Part shown: positions 52,749-61,783 of the stretch, piece by piece
Layout of the letters: the number at the start of each line of letters is the position of its first letter
Numbering within the stretch: the stretch's first letter is position 1
Origin: Flavobacterium pallidum
Lineage (GTDB): Bacteria; Bacteroidota; Bacteroidia; Flavobacteriales; Flavobacteriaceae
DNA: 64,000 nucleotides
Reading direction: 5' to 3'
Assembly (NCBI RefSeq): GCF_003097535.1
Contig: NZ_CP029187.1
Coordinates: 2,046,001 to 2,110,000 of the forward strand
Position numbers and translations under genes: made by a program
The notes under the pieces: generated by a model
The model's input: the letters and a program-made list of their open reading frames with translations, nothing else
Told to the model about the DNA's origin: nothing
Database searches by the model: none

Positions 52749-54293
52749 TTAGAACGGCACATCACTGTCGTCGTCATGATTATTGGCGCTACTGCCAAAA
52801 GCCTCATTCGGAGAGGGCAGATGTTTTACCGTAAACGGGTTGTCTTCGTGGTTCATTTTTGATGGGAGGTCATCATAGTTGCCTCCATAATCTTCTAAAT
52901 TGTCAAACTTACCCAGGTTCCCGATAAACTTCAATCGGATGTTTTCCAGGCTACCGTTACGGTGCTTTGCAATGATGAATTCTGCCTGGCCTTCGGTCGG
53001 ACTGTGCTCATCGTCATCCCATTCGTCAATCTTGTAATATTCTGGACGGTAGATGAACGATACGATATCGGCATCCTGCTCAATTGCTCCGGATTCCCTA
53101 AGATCCGAAAGCAAAGGCCTTTTACTCGAACCGCGCGTTTCCACGGCACGCGATAATTGTGATAACGCGATCACCGGGACACCAAGTTCTTTTGCCAGGG
53201 CTTTCAGGTTCCTTGAAATTGTAGAGATTTCCTGTTCGCGGTTTCCGCCACCTTTGCCGTTTCCGCCGGCAGTCATCAATTGAAGGTAATCGACAATAAT
53301 CATCTTGATGCCATGCTGGGAGGAAAGTCTCCTTGCTTTGGCCCGTAAATCAAAAATCGAAAGTGACGGCGTATCATCAATATACAATGGTGCTTTTTCA
53401 AGGTTCTTGACTTTGGTGGTCAATTGTTCCCACTCGTGTTTTTCGAGTTTTCCGGTCCTTAATTTCTCAGAAGAAAGCCCGGTTTCCGACGAAATCAAAC
53501 GTGTAATCAATTGCACGGACGACATCTCCAGTGAAAACAAAGCCACCGGATGCCCGAAATCTATCGCAATGTTCCTTGCCATCGACAATACGAAAGCCGT
53601 CTTACCCATACCCGGCCTTGCGGCGATAATGATCAAATCGCTCGGCTGCCAGCCTGAAGTCACCTTGTCGAGCTTCTCAAAACCGGTGGCAATACCGCTG
53701 AGGCCTTCTTTTCCGGCGATTTCCTCAATCCTTTTCTTGGCCTGGATCACAAGGCTTTGCGCGGTTTCGGAACTCCTTTTGATGTTTCCTTGGGTTACTT
53801 CGTATAATTTTGATTCTGCCTTATCTAATAAATCAAATACATCTGTAGTTTCGTCGTATGATTCTTCGATAATTTCAGACGAAATTTTGATTAAGCTGCG
53901 TTGGATGAATTTTTGCAGTATGATCCTCGAGTGGAATTCAATATGCGCCGATGAGGATATTTTCTGCGTGAGTTGGATCAAATAAAAATCCCCACCTGAG
54001 AGGTCCAGTTTGGCATTTTTCTTCAATTGCGCCGATACCGTCAATAAGTCAATGGGCTGCGTATCGGTAAAAAGCTGTACGATCGCTTCAAAAATATGCT
54101 TGTGTGCCTCTTTGTAAAATGCGTCGGGCTGCAGGATATCGATTACCTCGTCCACACCTTTTTTATCAATCATCATCGCGCCAAGCACCGCTTCTTCAAG
54201 ATCAATGGCCTGAGGCGGAAGCTTGCCTTTTTCGAGGTTGATTAAGGTGGTTTTGTCCACCCTGATCGGGTTTATGTTTCTGAGATTTTCCAT
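52749..54293 (-). CDS. dnaB: Replicative DNA helicase DnaB
   Basis: A 514-residue protein. The N-terminal helical domain (PPQAIDLEEAVLGAMMIDKKGVDEVIDIL) is followed by the RecA-type motor with Walker A ARPGMGKTAF, Walker B MIIVDYLQLM and LSQLSRAVETRGSSKRPLLSDLRESGAIEQDAD. It is a hexameric 5'-3' helicase at the replication fork. The start is confirmed by the conserved family N terminus. A TACATTCG box lies only four bases upstream of the ATG, so the mRNA may be nearly leaderless. The accA gene lies 150 bases upstream on the same strand. Confidence 0.96.
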   Translation of the reverse strand: MENLRNINPIRVDKTTLINLEKGKLPPQAIDLEEAVLGAMMIDKKGVDEVIDILQPDAFYKEAHKHIFEAIVQLFTDTQPIDLLTVSAQLKKNAKLDLSGGDFYLIQLTQKISSSAHIEFHSRIILQKFIQRSLIKISSEIIEESYDETTDVFDLLDKAESKLYEVTQGNIKRSSETAQSLVIQAKKRIEEIAGKEGLSGIATGFEKLDKVTSGWQPSDLIIIAARPGMGKTAFVLSMARNIAIDFGHPVALFSLEMSSVQLITRLISSETGLSSEKLRTGKLEKHEWEQLTTKVKNLEKAPLYIDDTPSLSIFDLRAKARRLSSQHGIKMIIVDYLQLMTAGGNGKGGGNREQEISTISRNLKALAKELGVPVIALSQLSRAVETRGSSKRPLLSDLRESGAIEQDADIVSFIYRPEYYKIDEWDDDEHSPTEGQAEFIIAKHRNGSLENIRLKFIGNLGKFDNLEDYGGNYDDLPSKMNHEDNPFTVKHLPSPNEAFGSSANNHDDDSDVPF

Positions 54294-54297
54294 GTTG

Positions 54298-54305
54298 CGA
54301 ATGTA
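54298..54305 (-). promoter_or_regulatory. Possible -7 box adjacent to the dnaB start
   Basis: The reverse strand reads TACATTCG, one mismatch from TAnnTTTG, with CAAC then the ATG. It would give an almost leaderless mRNA. No clear -33 box. Confidence 0.35.
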
Positions 54306-54446
54306 ACCAAAAAGTTAAGCCGGAGAAATTACACTTATAACAGTCCCCATGTTGATAACTCGGTATAACTTTATTTAATTGTTCATATCAAAAAAAAATC
54401 CAAAACTCGGGGCCTTGGATTTTCAAAAAGACTTGTGTTATAAGCC

Positions 54447-55400
54447 CTATTCTTTATACTCGCCCATCTTGCTGTATTTATCCATCCTCTTTGCAATAAG
54501 ATCTGGTGTTGATAAATCCTTGAGCTCATTGAATGCCTTAATGATATATTCTTCGACCGTTTTTGAAGCCGTGATCCTGTCATAATGCGCTCCGCCCAGT
54601 GGCTCCGGAATCACCTCGTCAACAAGGTTTTGTTTCTTCATATCGGTCGAGGTCAGTTTCAATGCTTCGGCTGCCTGTTCCTTATAATCCCAGCTTTTCC
54701 AAAGGATTGACGAGCAGGACTCCGGCGAAATCACCGAATACCAGGTGTTTTCCATCATTAACACTCTGTCTCCTACACCAATCCCGAGTGCACCACCTGA
54801 AGCGCCTTCTCCGACAATCACCGCAATAATCGGCGTTTTTAATCGGATCATTTCAAAGATGTTGCGTGCAATGGCTTCTCCCTGTCCGCGTTCCTCCGCT
54901 TCCAGTCCCGGATAAGCGCCTGGCGTATCAATGAACGTGACTACAGGGATGCCGAATTTCTCGGCCATCTTCATCAGCCTCAATGCCTTGCGGTAGCCTT
55001 CAGGGTTTGCCATCCCGAAGTTGCGGTACTGGCGGGTTTTCGTATTGTACCCTTTTTGCTGTCCGACGATCATAAACGACTGTCCGCCAATCTTGCCCAA
55101 TCCACCGATCATGGCTTTATCATCCTTAAAGCTGCGGTCCCCGAAAAGCTCGAGCCATGAATCACCGCAAAGCGCGTGTACATGGTCCATCGTATAAGGT
55201 CGGTTCGGGTGGCGTGACAGCTGTACGCGCTGCCATGCGGTCAGGTTTTTGTATATTTTTTTCTTGGTTTCTTCCAGTTTTTTCTCGATCTGCTTGCAGG
55301 TATTGGTCACATCGATGTCGGATTCCTGGCCGATGACCTGGCATTTGTCCAACTGTTCCTCCAGCTCTTTTATAGGAAGCTCAAAATCTAAATATTCCAT
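54447..55400 (-). CDS. accA: Acetyl-CoA carboxylase carboxyltransferase subunit alpha
   Basis: A 317-residue protein with normal AccA length. It begins with a coiled N-terminal segment, then the crotonase-like core: [77 protein letters not shown] and [23 protein letters not shown] segment. With AccD it transfers the carboxyl group from carboxybiotin to acetyl-CoA in the first step of fatty acid synthesis. A TATCTTTG promoter box lies at 55434-55441. Confidence 0.96.
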   Translation of the reverse strand: MEYLDFELPIKELEEQLDKCQVIGQESDIDVTNTCKQIEKKLEETKKKIYKNLTAWQRVQLSRHPNRPYTMDHVHALCGDSWLELFGDRSFKDDKAMIGGLGKIGGQSFMIVGQQKGYNTKTRQYRNFGMANPEGYRKALRLMKMAEKFGIPVVTFIDTPGAYPGLEAEERGQGEAIARNIFEMIRLKTPIIAVIVGEGASGGALGIGVGDRVLMMENTWYSVISPESCSSILWKSWDYKEQAAEALKLTSTDMKKQNLVDEVIPEPLGGAHYDRITASKTVEEYIIKAFNELKDLSTPDLIAKRMDKYSKMGEYKE

Positions 55401-55433
55401 AGGATCGGTGCGTTTTAATTAAAGTTCGAACTA

Positions 55434-55441
55434 CAAAGATA
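55434..55441 (-). promoter_or_regulatory. TAnnTTTG promoter box of accA
   Basis: The reverse strand reads TATCTTTG, a perfect -7 match 34 bases before the ATG. Confidence 0.6.
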
Positions 55442-55495
55442 AAATTTAAAATGGCGTGGGAAAACGTTTTTTTGTGTTAAGTTTTAAACATTTTG

Positions 55496-55582
55496 GGCGC
55501 GACCCTTGCTGCGCCGGGTCGGGCTCTCCGCGCTGCATGGCAGCTTGCTGCGATCCCTCGCGCGGCTCCACGGTAAATTGGC
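55496..55582. repeat. GC-rich intergenic element (copy C)
   Basis: This strongly GC-rich, non-coding block contains CGGGCTCTCCGCGCTGC and several short palindromes (GCGCCGGGTCGGGC, CAGCTTGCTG). The core resembles that of the elements at 18522 and 39975. It lies between accA and the beta-helix gene. Confidence 0.55.
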
Positions 55583-55593
55583 GTTATGCCCTT

Positions 55594-55637
55594 TAAAAAA
55601 ATATAACCCTTTCAGCAACGCATACTGAAAGGGTTAT
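55594..55637 (-). terminator. Terminator of the beta-helix gene
   Basis: A perfect 13-bp stem (ATAACCCTTTCAG with CTGAAAGGGTTAT) with a 9-base loop is followed on the reverse strand by seven T residues. Confidence 0.88.
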
Positions 55638-55656
55638 CATAATTGAATCTGTATTC

Positions 55657-57534
55657 CTAATAGGTGGACGTCAATACATAGGAGCAGGTTTCATTGCCAT
55701 TAACTCCGTCGAATTTTACAAAAGTTGCGTTGTGCCCTTGTCGAAGCACAAATTTCTCATCAAATGCAAGCCATATATTTTTCCCTGTCCATTCAGGTAT
55801 GCCCATCGATACGAATGTAAAATCGGCATCTTCTGCAAACACATGCAGCGTTTCACCTGCGTTTAACGTTGAATTTATGCGGTAAATAGTGTTGTCAGGA
55901 CTTTCCACATCTTTTTCTTTTATTAGTAAAACTAACTTTTTACCATCAGTAATAATTCCTCTTTTAGTCGCACACGGTGGAGACGCGTCACCTTGCGGAT
56001 GATAAAATGGCACCGCTATAGTTTTAACTTCAACATATTGTGCAATCCCAAAAGTCTGGCTCAGCATATGATTCGCAAAGTAATTATTCTGCGAATTAAT
56101 GGTATTATTGAATTCAAGAGTCCCCTCGTTCGTAAGACCCAGGATGAATCTTTCATTATAATACTTATAATTCCCATCAATATCCTCCGGATCCGGATAT
56201 CCTATCGAAACATTATTCCTTTCCACGTTGATGACAGAGTTTTTTACTGCGATACAAGCGCCTTTTCGGTCAGGGTTAAGCATGGATCTGTTAAGGCCAC
56301 CGTTTGCAGCTGCATTGGCAAAATTATTGTCGAGTATGCTTATAGCACTACAGTTCTCAACATAAATGCCAAATTCTGAGTCTTCAATCCAGCTGTTCTG
56401 GATCAATACGTTTCGCGCATTTTTGAAATAAAACCCTATTTCGCCGGGCCTGCCCGGTGCGCCACCGGCATCGCATCCGATAAATATAAGCGATTGGTTG
56501 AATCCCGTATCCTGTGAAACTGATTCGACATGGAATGCTGCACCTAGTAATGTTGGGTGTTCATCGTTAAAGTTGGCATTGGGCATGGTCGGATTACAAT
56601 TTATGAAAGACATGTTGACATTCTGGCCGGTAATCCTGAAACTGTTGTGATAGTCAAATTGTCTTTCTACCCAAACATTTTCCAGATAAACAAATTGGTT
56701 GCATGTTTTATTCCAGGATGTATCATTCTCAACAAATTCACCACCTTCGAAATAAATACCGTGCCTGCCTACTTCTTCAACATATACATCTTTAATGATA
56801 GCTCCGTATAACCCTCCTGAAAAATCGCCACTATCAGAGGGCTGGCCTTTAGCATGCAACCAGCCCACCCTGTTATCATTTGAAGGATGACAACTTAAAT
56901 TAAATTTAATGGTTTCAATACAAAGCCGGTAAATGCCACCTCTGTCTATTTTAAATAAGTAATCCAGGCTTGGAAGTACCTCATGGAGTCTTATTATTGT
57001 TGTGGTATCACCTTTAAGATGTGTTCCCGATCTTAATATAAGTGACTCAGTCGGTTGCAGCCAGTAAACGCCTTCCGGAAAATAAATGGTAAAATCGCCA
57101 TAAGCCAAATCATCTGGGAAAGGGTCTGTGGAAGGAGAATAACCAGCATATGTAATTCCCTGAGCGTTTCGGTGGCAGAAATCGATGGCATCCTGTAGCC
57201 TTTCGTGGTTTTTCTTCACAGTTGGCGCCAGTTGTATCGGATGTTTGACTATTCCAAAATAAGCGGCATTAATGTGGCCATCGTACTGCCTGACCCATCT
57301 TCCCGGCGCATCTCTTTCAACATGGTCTGAAGTGAAATTAATTCCCAAATCCGGTATGGCGTTGCTTTTCAGGTCGAAGCGAAACATCCCGCCGCCGCCA
57401 TCGGCCAGATGGTAATCCATACTTGGATCAAAGTCGTCATAATCGTAATAGGACTTTACATAAACGATGATTTTGTCGCTGGGAGGGTAAGCCTTAAGCT
57501 TTGCAATACTTTCTACAGTGTCAATTGATGCCAT
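55657..57534 (-). CDS. Tailspike/pectate-lyase-like right-handed beta-helix protein
   Basis: A 625-residue protein with no signal peptide, lipobox or T9SS tail. The N-terminal 95 residues have the pattern common before pectate-lyase-superfamily helices in phage tailspikes (VYVKSYYD, DGGGGMFRFD, GRWVRQYDGHINAAYFG). Residues about 115-470 show repeated short strands and Asn-rich turns of a right-handed beta-helix (GVYWLQPTESLILRSGTHLKG, FYFKNARNVLIQNSWIEDSEFGIYVENC). The last 100 residues may be a trimerisation or binding domain. In relatives this fold cuts or binds polysaccharide. No phage genes are adjacent, and how it leaves the cell is unclear. Confidence 0.72.
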   Translation of the reverse strand: MASIDTVESIAKLKAYPPSDKIIVYVKSYYDYDDFDPSMDYHLADGGGGMFRFDLKSNAIPDLGINFTSDHVERDAPGRWVRQYDGHINAAYFGIVKHPIQLAPTVKKNHERLQDAIDFCHRNAQGITYAGYSPSTDPFPDDLAYGDFTIYFPEGVYWLQPTESLILRSGTHLKGDTTTIIRLHEVLPSLDYLFKIDRGGIYRLCIETIKFNLSCHPSNDNRVGWLHAKGQPSDSGDFSGGLYGAIIKDVYVEEVGRHGIYFEGGEFVENDTSWNKTCNQFVYLENVWVERQFDYHNSFRITGQNVNMSFINCNPTMPNANFNDEHPTLLGAAFHVESVSQDTGFNQSLIFIGCDAGGAPGRPGEIGFYFKNARNVLIQNSWIEDSEFGIYVENCSAISILDNNFANAAANGGLNRSMLNPDRKGACIAVKNSVINVERNNVSIGYPDPEDIDGNYKYYNERFILGLTNEGTLEFNNTINSQNNYFANHMLSQTFGIAQYVEVKTIAVPFYHPQGDASPPCATKRGIITDGKKLVLLIKEKDVESPDNTIYRINSTLNAGETLHVFAEDADFTFVSMGIPEWTGKNIWLAFDEKFVLRQGHNATFVKFDGVNGNETCSYVLTSTY

Positions 57535-57684
57535 AACTTTACTGATTTAATTGTTTGTGAATAAATTGGTTATACTCTTTTTGTAAGATTACAACGATAA
57601 ATCAATTCAATTTATTTGACTGCCTTATAAAAATTTACATTTATATAAAACATCCAAAAACTTAAAAAATCAATTCTATGGTAT

Positions 57685-58578
57685 TCAGCTATTGCCAGAC
57701 TGTTGTCTGCTGCGGTTCTTAATCACGCCATTCAAAATTACCGTCACAATAATCACCGAAGCGCCCACGTAAAACGACAAGCTCATGCGTTCACCCTGCC
57801 CGATAATGAAATAGGCCAGCAGGATGCCGTAAACTGGTTCGAGGTTCGTGGTAAGCATCACGGTATATGGCGTCAGTTTTTTCATCACATTTACCGAAGC
57901 GGTAAACGCATACGCAGTGCACACAGACGATAAGATCAGGATCAAAATCCAGTCATTCATGGAAACGGAGAAGAATGCGGGCTTAAAGGCACCATCATAT
58001 AAAAGATACAATGATACGAAAAATGTACCGGCAAAGAATTCATACAAAGTGATGACCGCAGGGTCGTGTTTCTGGATTAATTTGCCATTAAATAACGTAA
58101 ATACCACACCGACAAATACAGAAAATAACGCACATAAGGCACCGTCAAGATAATGTACCTCGACGTTCATGATCATAAACAAACCGGCGATGATGACCAG
58201 TCCGAAAAGCACTTCATACCACAACATTTTACGTTTGTAGAATATCGGCTCGAGTACGGATGCCAGGAAAGCACCGGCCGAAAACATCGCGAGTGTAATA
58301 GAGACGTTGGAAATATTAATGGCGCGGAAGAAAAACACCCAGTGAATGGCAATCAACAAGCCGACAAATACCAGGTTTGCAGCGGCCTTGAACGGCAATA
58401 TGATTTTCCTTCCGGTTAAAAGCAGGTAAATTAAAAGGAAAATCCCGGCGCTGAGCATGCGGTACCATACCAATACGGCATCTTTTACATTGATGAGCGC
58501 GCCGAGTACGGCTGTAAATCCCCAAATGAAGACAATCAGGTGCAGGTTTAAATATGCCTTGAGTTTAGCGCTTGGCAT
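57685..58578 (-). CDS. EamA/DMT-family transporter
   Basis: A 297-residue inner-membrane protein with about ten hydrophobic helices arranged as two EamA repeats (LNLHLIVFIWGFTAVLGALI ... and ALCALFSVFVGVVFTLFNGKLIQK ...). Members export or import metabolites such as amino acids or nucleotides. The substrate is not predictable. The gene start overlaps the 3' end of the LptF/LptG-like gene by 14 bases, so the two are co-transcribed. Confidence 0.87.
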   Translation of the reverse strand: MPSAKLKAYLNLHLIVFIWGFTAVLGALINVKDAVLVWYRMLSAGIFLLIYLLLTGRKIILPFKAAANLVFVGLLIAIHWVFFFRAINISNVSITLAMFSAGAFLASVLEPIFYKRKMLWYEVLFGLVIIAGLFMIMNVEVHYLDGALCALFSVFVGVVFTLFNGKLIQKHDPAVITLYEFFAGTFFVSLYLLYDGAFKPAFFSVSMNDWILILILSSVCTAYAFTASVNVMKKLTPYTVMLTTNLEPVYGILLAYFIIGQGERMSLSFYVGASVIIVTVILNGVIKNRSRQQSGNS

Positions 58579-59647
58579 TGCGGAGCAGGTAAATGGCCAG
58601 GATTCCGAAAATCACGTTCGGGATCCAAACGGCAAGCAACGGCGGCATAGTCGACTTTTCGGCCAGGACACCAAAAATCTTATCGAAGAAAATGTAAATG
58701 AACGCGAGCGCAATCCCGATAGCAAGGTTCATCCCCATGCCGCCGCGGCGTTTCATTGAAGATACTGCGACAGCAATAATAGTAAGGATAAATGCGGAAA
58801 CGGGAATGCTGTATTTTTTATACAAAACCACAAGATAGGTGTTGATGTTCGAGGAGCCACGCTTCTTTTCCCGTTCAATGAATTTATTAAGTTCCCCGAA
58901 ACTGAGTGTTTCTGCAACATATACTGTGGGCGCTAAATCCTCAAGTTCGAAACTGAATATCGTATCTTTCTTTTCGGCTTTTTCGAGTTTGTCATTCAGT
59001 GCGCCAACCGTCCTTTTGCGGTATTGGAACATGGTAAAGTTTTTCGTCTTAGGATTGTACCTGATCCTTTCCGCATCAATCTTGAAAAGCAGTTTTTGAT
59101 CCTTGAATTTGGATAACGAAAATTTAAAAGCCGTTCCCCTTTCCTGGTTGAAATTTTGTACGTAAATATACTCATTGTCATTCACCTGCCGGAATACATC
59201 ACTGGTTTGGCGCATTTCATTGAGCCCATTGCCCCGCAGGTACCTGTAACGGAAATTATTGAATCCCTCACTGGCTGAAGGCACGAGGTAGAACCCCATC
59301 ATCAATGAAAATAATGATACCATTCCTGCCCCGATGATATAAGGCCTTAAAAAGCGATTGAACGAAATCCCTGAACTCAGTATGGCAATGATTTCAGTAT
59401 TATTGGCCAGTTTTGAAGTAAACCAGATCACGGACAGGAACAGGAAAATCGGGAATAAAAGGTTTGCAAAATAAATCGTAAAATCGAGGTAATATCTCGC
59501 AATGGCACTGAATGCCACTTTATTCTGGAGCATCCTGTTCACTTTCTCAGATACATCAATCACAATCCCGATAGGGATAAACATCAGCAACATCACTGTG
59601 AATGTGGCGAGGTAGCGCTTGAGGATGTATTTGTCTATTATGCTCAT
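58565..59647 (-). CDS. LptF/LptG-family permease
   Basis: A 360-residue inner-membrane protein. It starts MSIIDKYILKRYLATF, with three transmembrane helices in the N-terminal third (to about residue 115), a periplasmic domain of about 150 residues, and three helices at the C terminus (VSAFILTIIAVAVSSMKRRGGMG region onward). This is the YjgP/YjgQ layout of the lipopolysaccharide export ABC permeases that work with LptB and LptC. Only one copy is here, so I cannot tell F from G. A heptad-type spacer element occupies the upstream gap to tgt. Confidence 0.9.
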   Translation of the reverse strand: MSIIDKYILKRYLATFTVMLLMFIPIGIVIDVSEKVNRMLQNKVAFSAIARYYLDFTIYFANLLFPIFLFLSVIWFTSKLANNTEIIAILSSGISFNRFLRPYIIGAGMVSLFSLMMGFYLVPSASEGFNNFRYRYLRGNGLNEMRQTSDVFRQVNDNEYIYVQNFNQERGTAFKFSLSKFKDQKLLFKIDAERIRYNPKTKNFTMFQYRKRTVGALNDKLEKAEKKDTIFSFELEDLAPTVYVAETLSFGELNKFIEREKKRGSSNINTYLVVLYKKYSIPVSAFILTIIAVAVSSMKRRGGMGMNLAIGIALAFIYIFFDKIFGVLAEKSTMPPLLAVWIPNVIFGILAIYLLRNAKR

Positions 59648-59650
59648 TCG

Positions 59651-59724
59651 GGTACAAGGTTCAGGGTTCAGGGTTCAGGATTTTAAAGGCACTAACCTGT
59701 GCCTTGTAGCCTGCAACCTGTACC
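59651..59724. repeat. Heptad-type inverted spacer element
   Basis: The left arm has three copies of GGTTCAG in perfect 7-base register (59659-59679). The right arm (59692-59724) reads CCTGTGC-CTTGTAG-CCTGCAA-CCTGTAC, also with a 7-base period. Reverse-complementing the right arm gives sequence like the left arm. It lies between the starts and ends of tgt and the LptF/LptG-like gene. Confidence 0.65.
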
Positions 59725-59727
59725 TTT

Positions 59728-60858
59728 TTATAATCTTTGGTCCATCTGTTTTACCATTTTTTCCTTCCATTCACGGAAATCTCCCGCTAAGATATGCTTT
59801 CTGGCTTCACGAACCAACCACATATAAAATCCAAGGTTGTGGATGGTTGCAATCTGTTTCCCAAGGTATTCATTCGCGGCAAACAGGTGTCGTAAATACG
59901 CTTTGGTGTATTCTGTGTCTACAAAGGTATGCCCCATTTCATCCAGTGGAGAGAAATCGGCTTCCCATTTTTTGTTCTTGATATTAATCGTGCCGTTGGA
60001 GGTAAAAAGCATGCCGTTCCTGGCATTCCTTGTAGGCATTACGCAGTCGAACATATCAATTCCCAAAGCGATATTCTCCAAAATATTGATTGGTGTTCCT
60101 ACGCCCATCAGGTACCGTGGCTTGTCCTCAGGAAGGATTTCGCAGACCACTTCCGTCATGGCATACATCTCCTCGGCCGGTTCTCCTACAGATAATCCTC
60201 CTATGGCATTGCCCTGCTGTCCCGCATTGGCTATATATTCTGCAGATTGGCGTCGCAAATCCTTATAAGTGCTTCCCTGGACAATCGGGAAAAATGTTTG
60301 CTCGTAACCATATTTAAATGGCAGTGTATCCAAATGCGAAATACAACGGTCGAGCCAGCGGTGCGTCATGTGCATCGAGCGCTGTGCATAACGGTAATCG
60401 CATGGATAGGGCGTGCATTCATCAAAAGCCATAATAATATCTGCCCCGATGGTGCGCTGGATCTCCATCACATTTTCAGGCGTGAAAAAGTGGTATGAGC
60501 CATCGATATGCGATTTGAACTTTACGCCTTCTTCCTTAATCTTGCGGTTTGCCGAAAGCGAATATACCTGGTACCCGCCGGAATCGGTCAGGATGTTGCG
60601 GTCCCAGTTCATGAATTTGTGCAGACCACCAGCCTTTTCCAAGATTTCAGTCTGCGGACGGAGGTACAAATGGTATGTATTTCCGAGGATGATATCCGGA
60701 TTGATCTCTTCCTTCAATTCGCGTTGGTGAACGCCTTTTACTGAGGCCACGGTGCCGACCGGCATGAAGATCGGGGTTTCAATCACACCATGATCGGTAG
60801 TAATGCTGCCTGCACGGGCTTTGGATTGGGAATCTTTCTGTAGTAAATCGAATTTCAT
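59728..60858 (-). CDS. tgt: tRNA-guanine transglycosylase, lacking zinc-site cysteines
   Basis: A 376-residue TIM-barrel enzyme. It shows MPVGTVASVKGV, the catalytic-site TDSGGYQVYSL, GGLSVGEP, and the nucleophile region MFDCVMPTRNARNG. It inserts preQ1 at the wobble position of tRNA for queuosine synthesis. The usual CxCxxC zinc motif before the YLRHL helix is absent: that stretch reads MGHTFVDTEYTKAYLRHLF (59908-59937 covers MGHTFVDTEY). The distal His is kept in ATIHNLGF. Length and other motifs are normal. A TATCTTTG box lies at 60884-60891. It is 80 bases upstream of the LptF/LptG-like gene. Confidence 0.93.
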   Translation of the reverse strand: MKFDLLQKDSQSKARAGSITTDHGVIETPIFMPVGTVASVKGVHQRELKEEINPDIILGNTYHLYLRPQTEILEKAGGLHKFMNWDRNILTDSGGYQVYSLSANRKIKEEGVKFKSHIDGSYHFFTPENVMEIQRTIGADIIMAFDECTPYPCDYRYAQRSMHMTHRWLDRCISHLDTLPFKYGYEQTFFPIVQGSTYKDLRRQSAEYIANAGQQGNAIGGLSVGEPAEEMYAMTEVVCEILPEDKPRYLMGVGTPINILENIALGIDMFDCVMPTRNARNGMLFTSNGTINIKNKKWEADFSPLDEMGHTFVDTEYTKAYLRHLFAANEYLGKQIATIHNLGFYMWLVREARKHILAGDFREWKEKMVKQMDQRL

Positions 60859-60883
60859 ATGGCTTTCCCGCTTTTAGGGACGG

Positions 60884-60891
60884 CAAAGATA
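60884..60891 (-). promoter_or_regulatory. TAnnTTTG promoter box of tgt
   Basis: The reverse strand reads TATCTTTG, a perfect -7 match 26 bases before the ATG. Confidence 0.6.
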
Positions 60892-61004
60892 GTCTAATTC
60901 GTTAATTTTAAAATCGGTATTTTAAAAATTAGAATTGTTTTATGATTTGGTGCCGGTGGCAAGGATCATTCACCAGGTTTGTTATTAATTCCTACATTTA
61001 TCTT

Positions 61005-61721
61005 ATGAAACATATTGAAATACAGCCCAAATTATTCCTTTATATTTTCCTGGCCTTTATCGGCTGTACCATTATCGGTACGCTTTCACATGAATACGGG
61101 CACATAGCCGTGGCACAATCTTTGGGTTATAAGACGACCCTTTCTTACCAAAGCATGCATGTCGATAGGAAAGCTGAAAAGGCGGAACTGCATCGATTGG
61201 CGTATCCATATCTCAACGAAATCAAGAATAAGCAGCCCTATCCGGCCAAGGCTGCTGTTGATGCCAAATGCAGGCAGATGCACCGCAATGATTTATGGAT
61301 ACGCCTTGGCGGGCCTTTACAAACCATGCTCACCGGTACTATCGGTTTTTGTATTTTATGGTATCGTAGAAAAAAATCCCGCGCTGCACTTTTCCATATC
61401 AATGATTGGATTTTTGTGTTCCTGGCTTTCTTCTGGATTAGGCAGCCGAGCAATATTTTGCATTCATTCGGGTACAAAATCATCACCGGCAAGGGACATT
61501 GGATAGGAGGGGATGAATGGTATATATCGTATTATCTGAAGGTCCCGCTATGGACTGCTTCCGTAATTACAGGCATCATCGGGCTATTGATTGTGGCTTA
61601 TGTAATTTTTGCTGTCATTCCGAAAAAATACCGTCTTACCTTCCTTACTGCAGGAATCACGGGAGGTGTGGCCGGCTTCCTTCTTTGGATGGATTATTTG
61701 GGACCGTATCTGCTGCCTTAA
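61005..61721 (+). CDS. Integral membrane protein with HEYGH metalloprotease-like motif
   Basis: A 238-residue protein with about six hydrophobic segments. The first (residues 10-28) runs into LSHEYGHIAVAQSLGY, an HExxH motif with His29, Glu30 and His33 at the membrane edge. A second helix starts LGGPLQTMLTGTIGF, as in M50-type site-2 proteases and related membrane metalloproteins. The LDG/NPDG third-ligand motif of M50 is not obvious; Asp or Glu in the GGDEW segment might serve. The ATG at 61005 is chosen over 60942 because it puts a short charged n-region before the first helix. The substrate is unknown. Confidence 0.72.
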   Translation: MKHIEIQPKLFLYIFLAFIGCTIIGTLSHEYGHIAVAQSLGYKTTLSYQSMHVDRKAEKAELHRLAYPYLNEIKNKQPYPAKAAVDAKCRQMHRNDLWIRLGGPLQTMLTGTIGFCILWYRRKKSRAALFHINDWIFVFLAFFWIRQPSNILHSFGYKIITGKGHWIGGDEWYISYYLKVPLWTASVITGIIGLLIVAYVIFAVIPKKYRLTFLTAGITGGVAGFLLWMDYLGPYLLP

Positions 61722-61783
61722 CATTGTCGAATTCCGATCTCTAAATGTCGTTTTTACACCACATCGAAGGATATTTGTTCATT

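Noticed and set aside
55657..57534. Prophage remnant around the tailspike-like gene
   Set aside because: No integrase, capsid, terminase, lysis gene or attachment repeat is seen on either side; neighbours are housekeeping genes.
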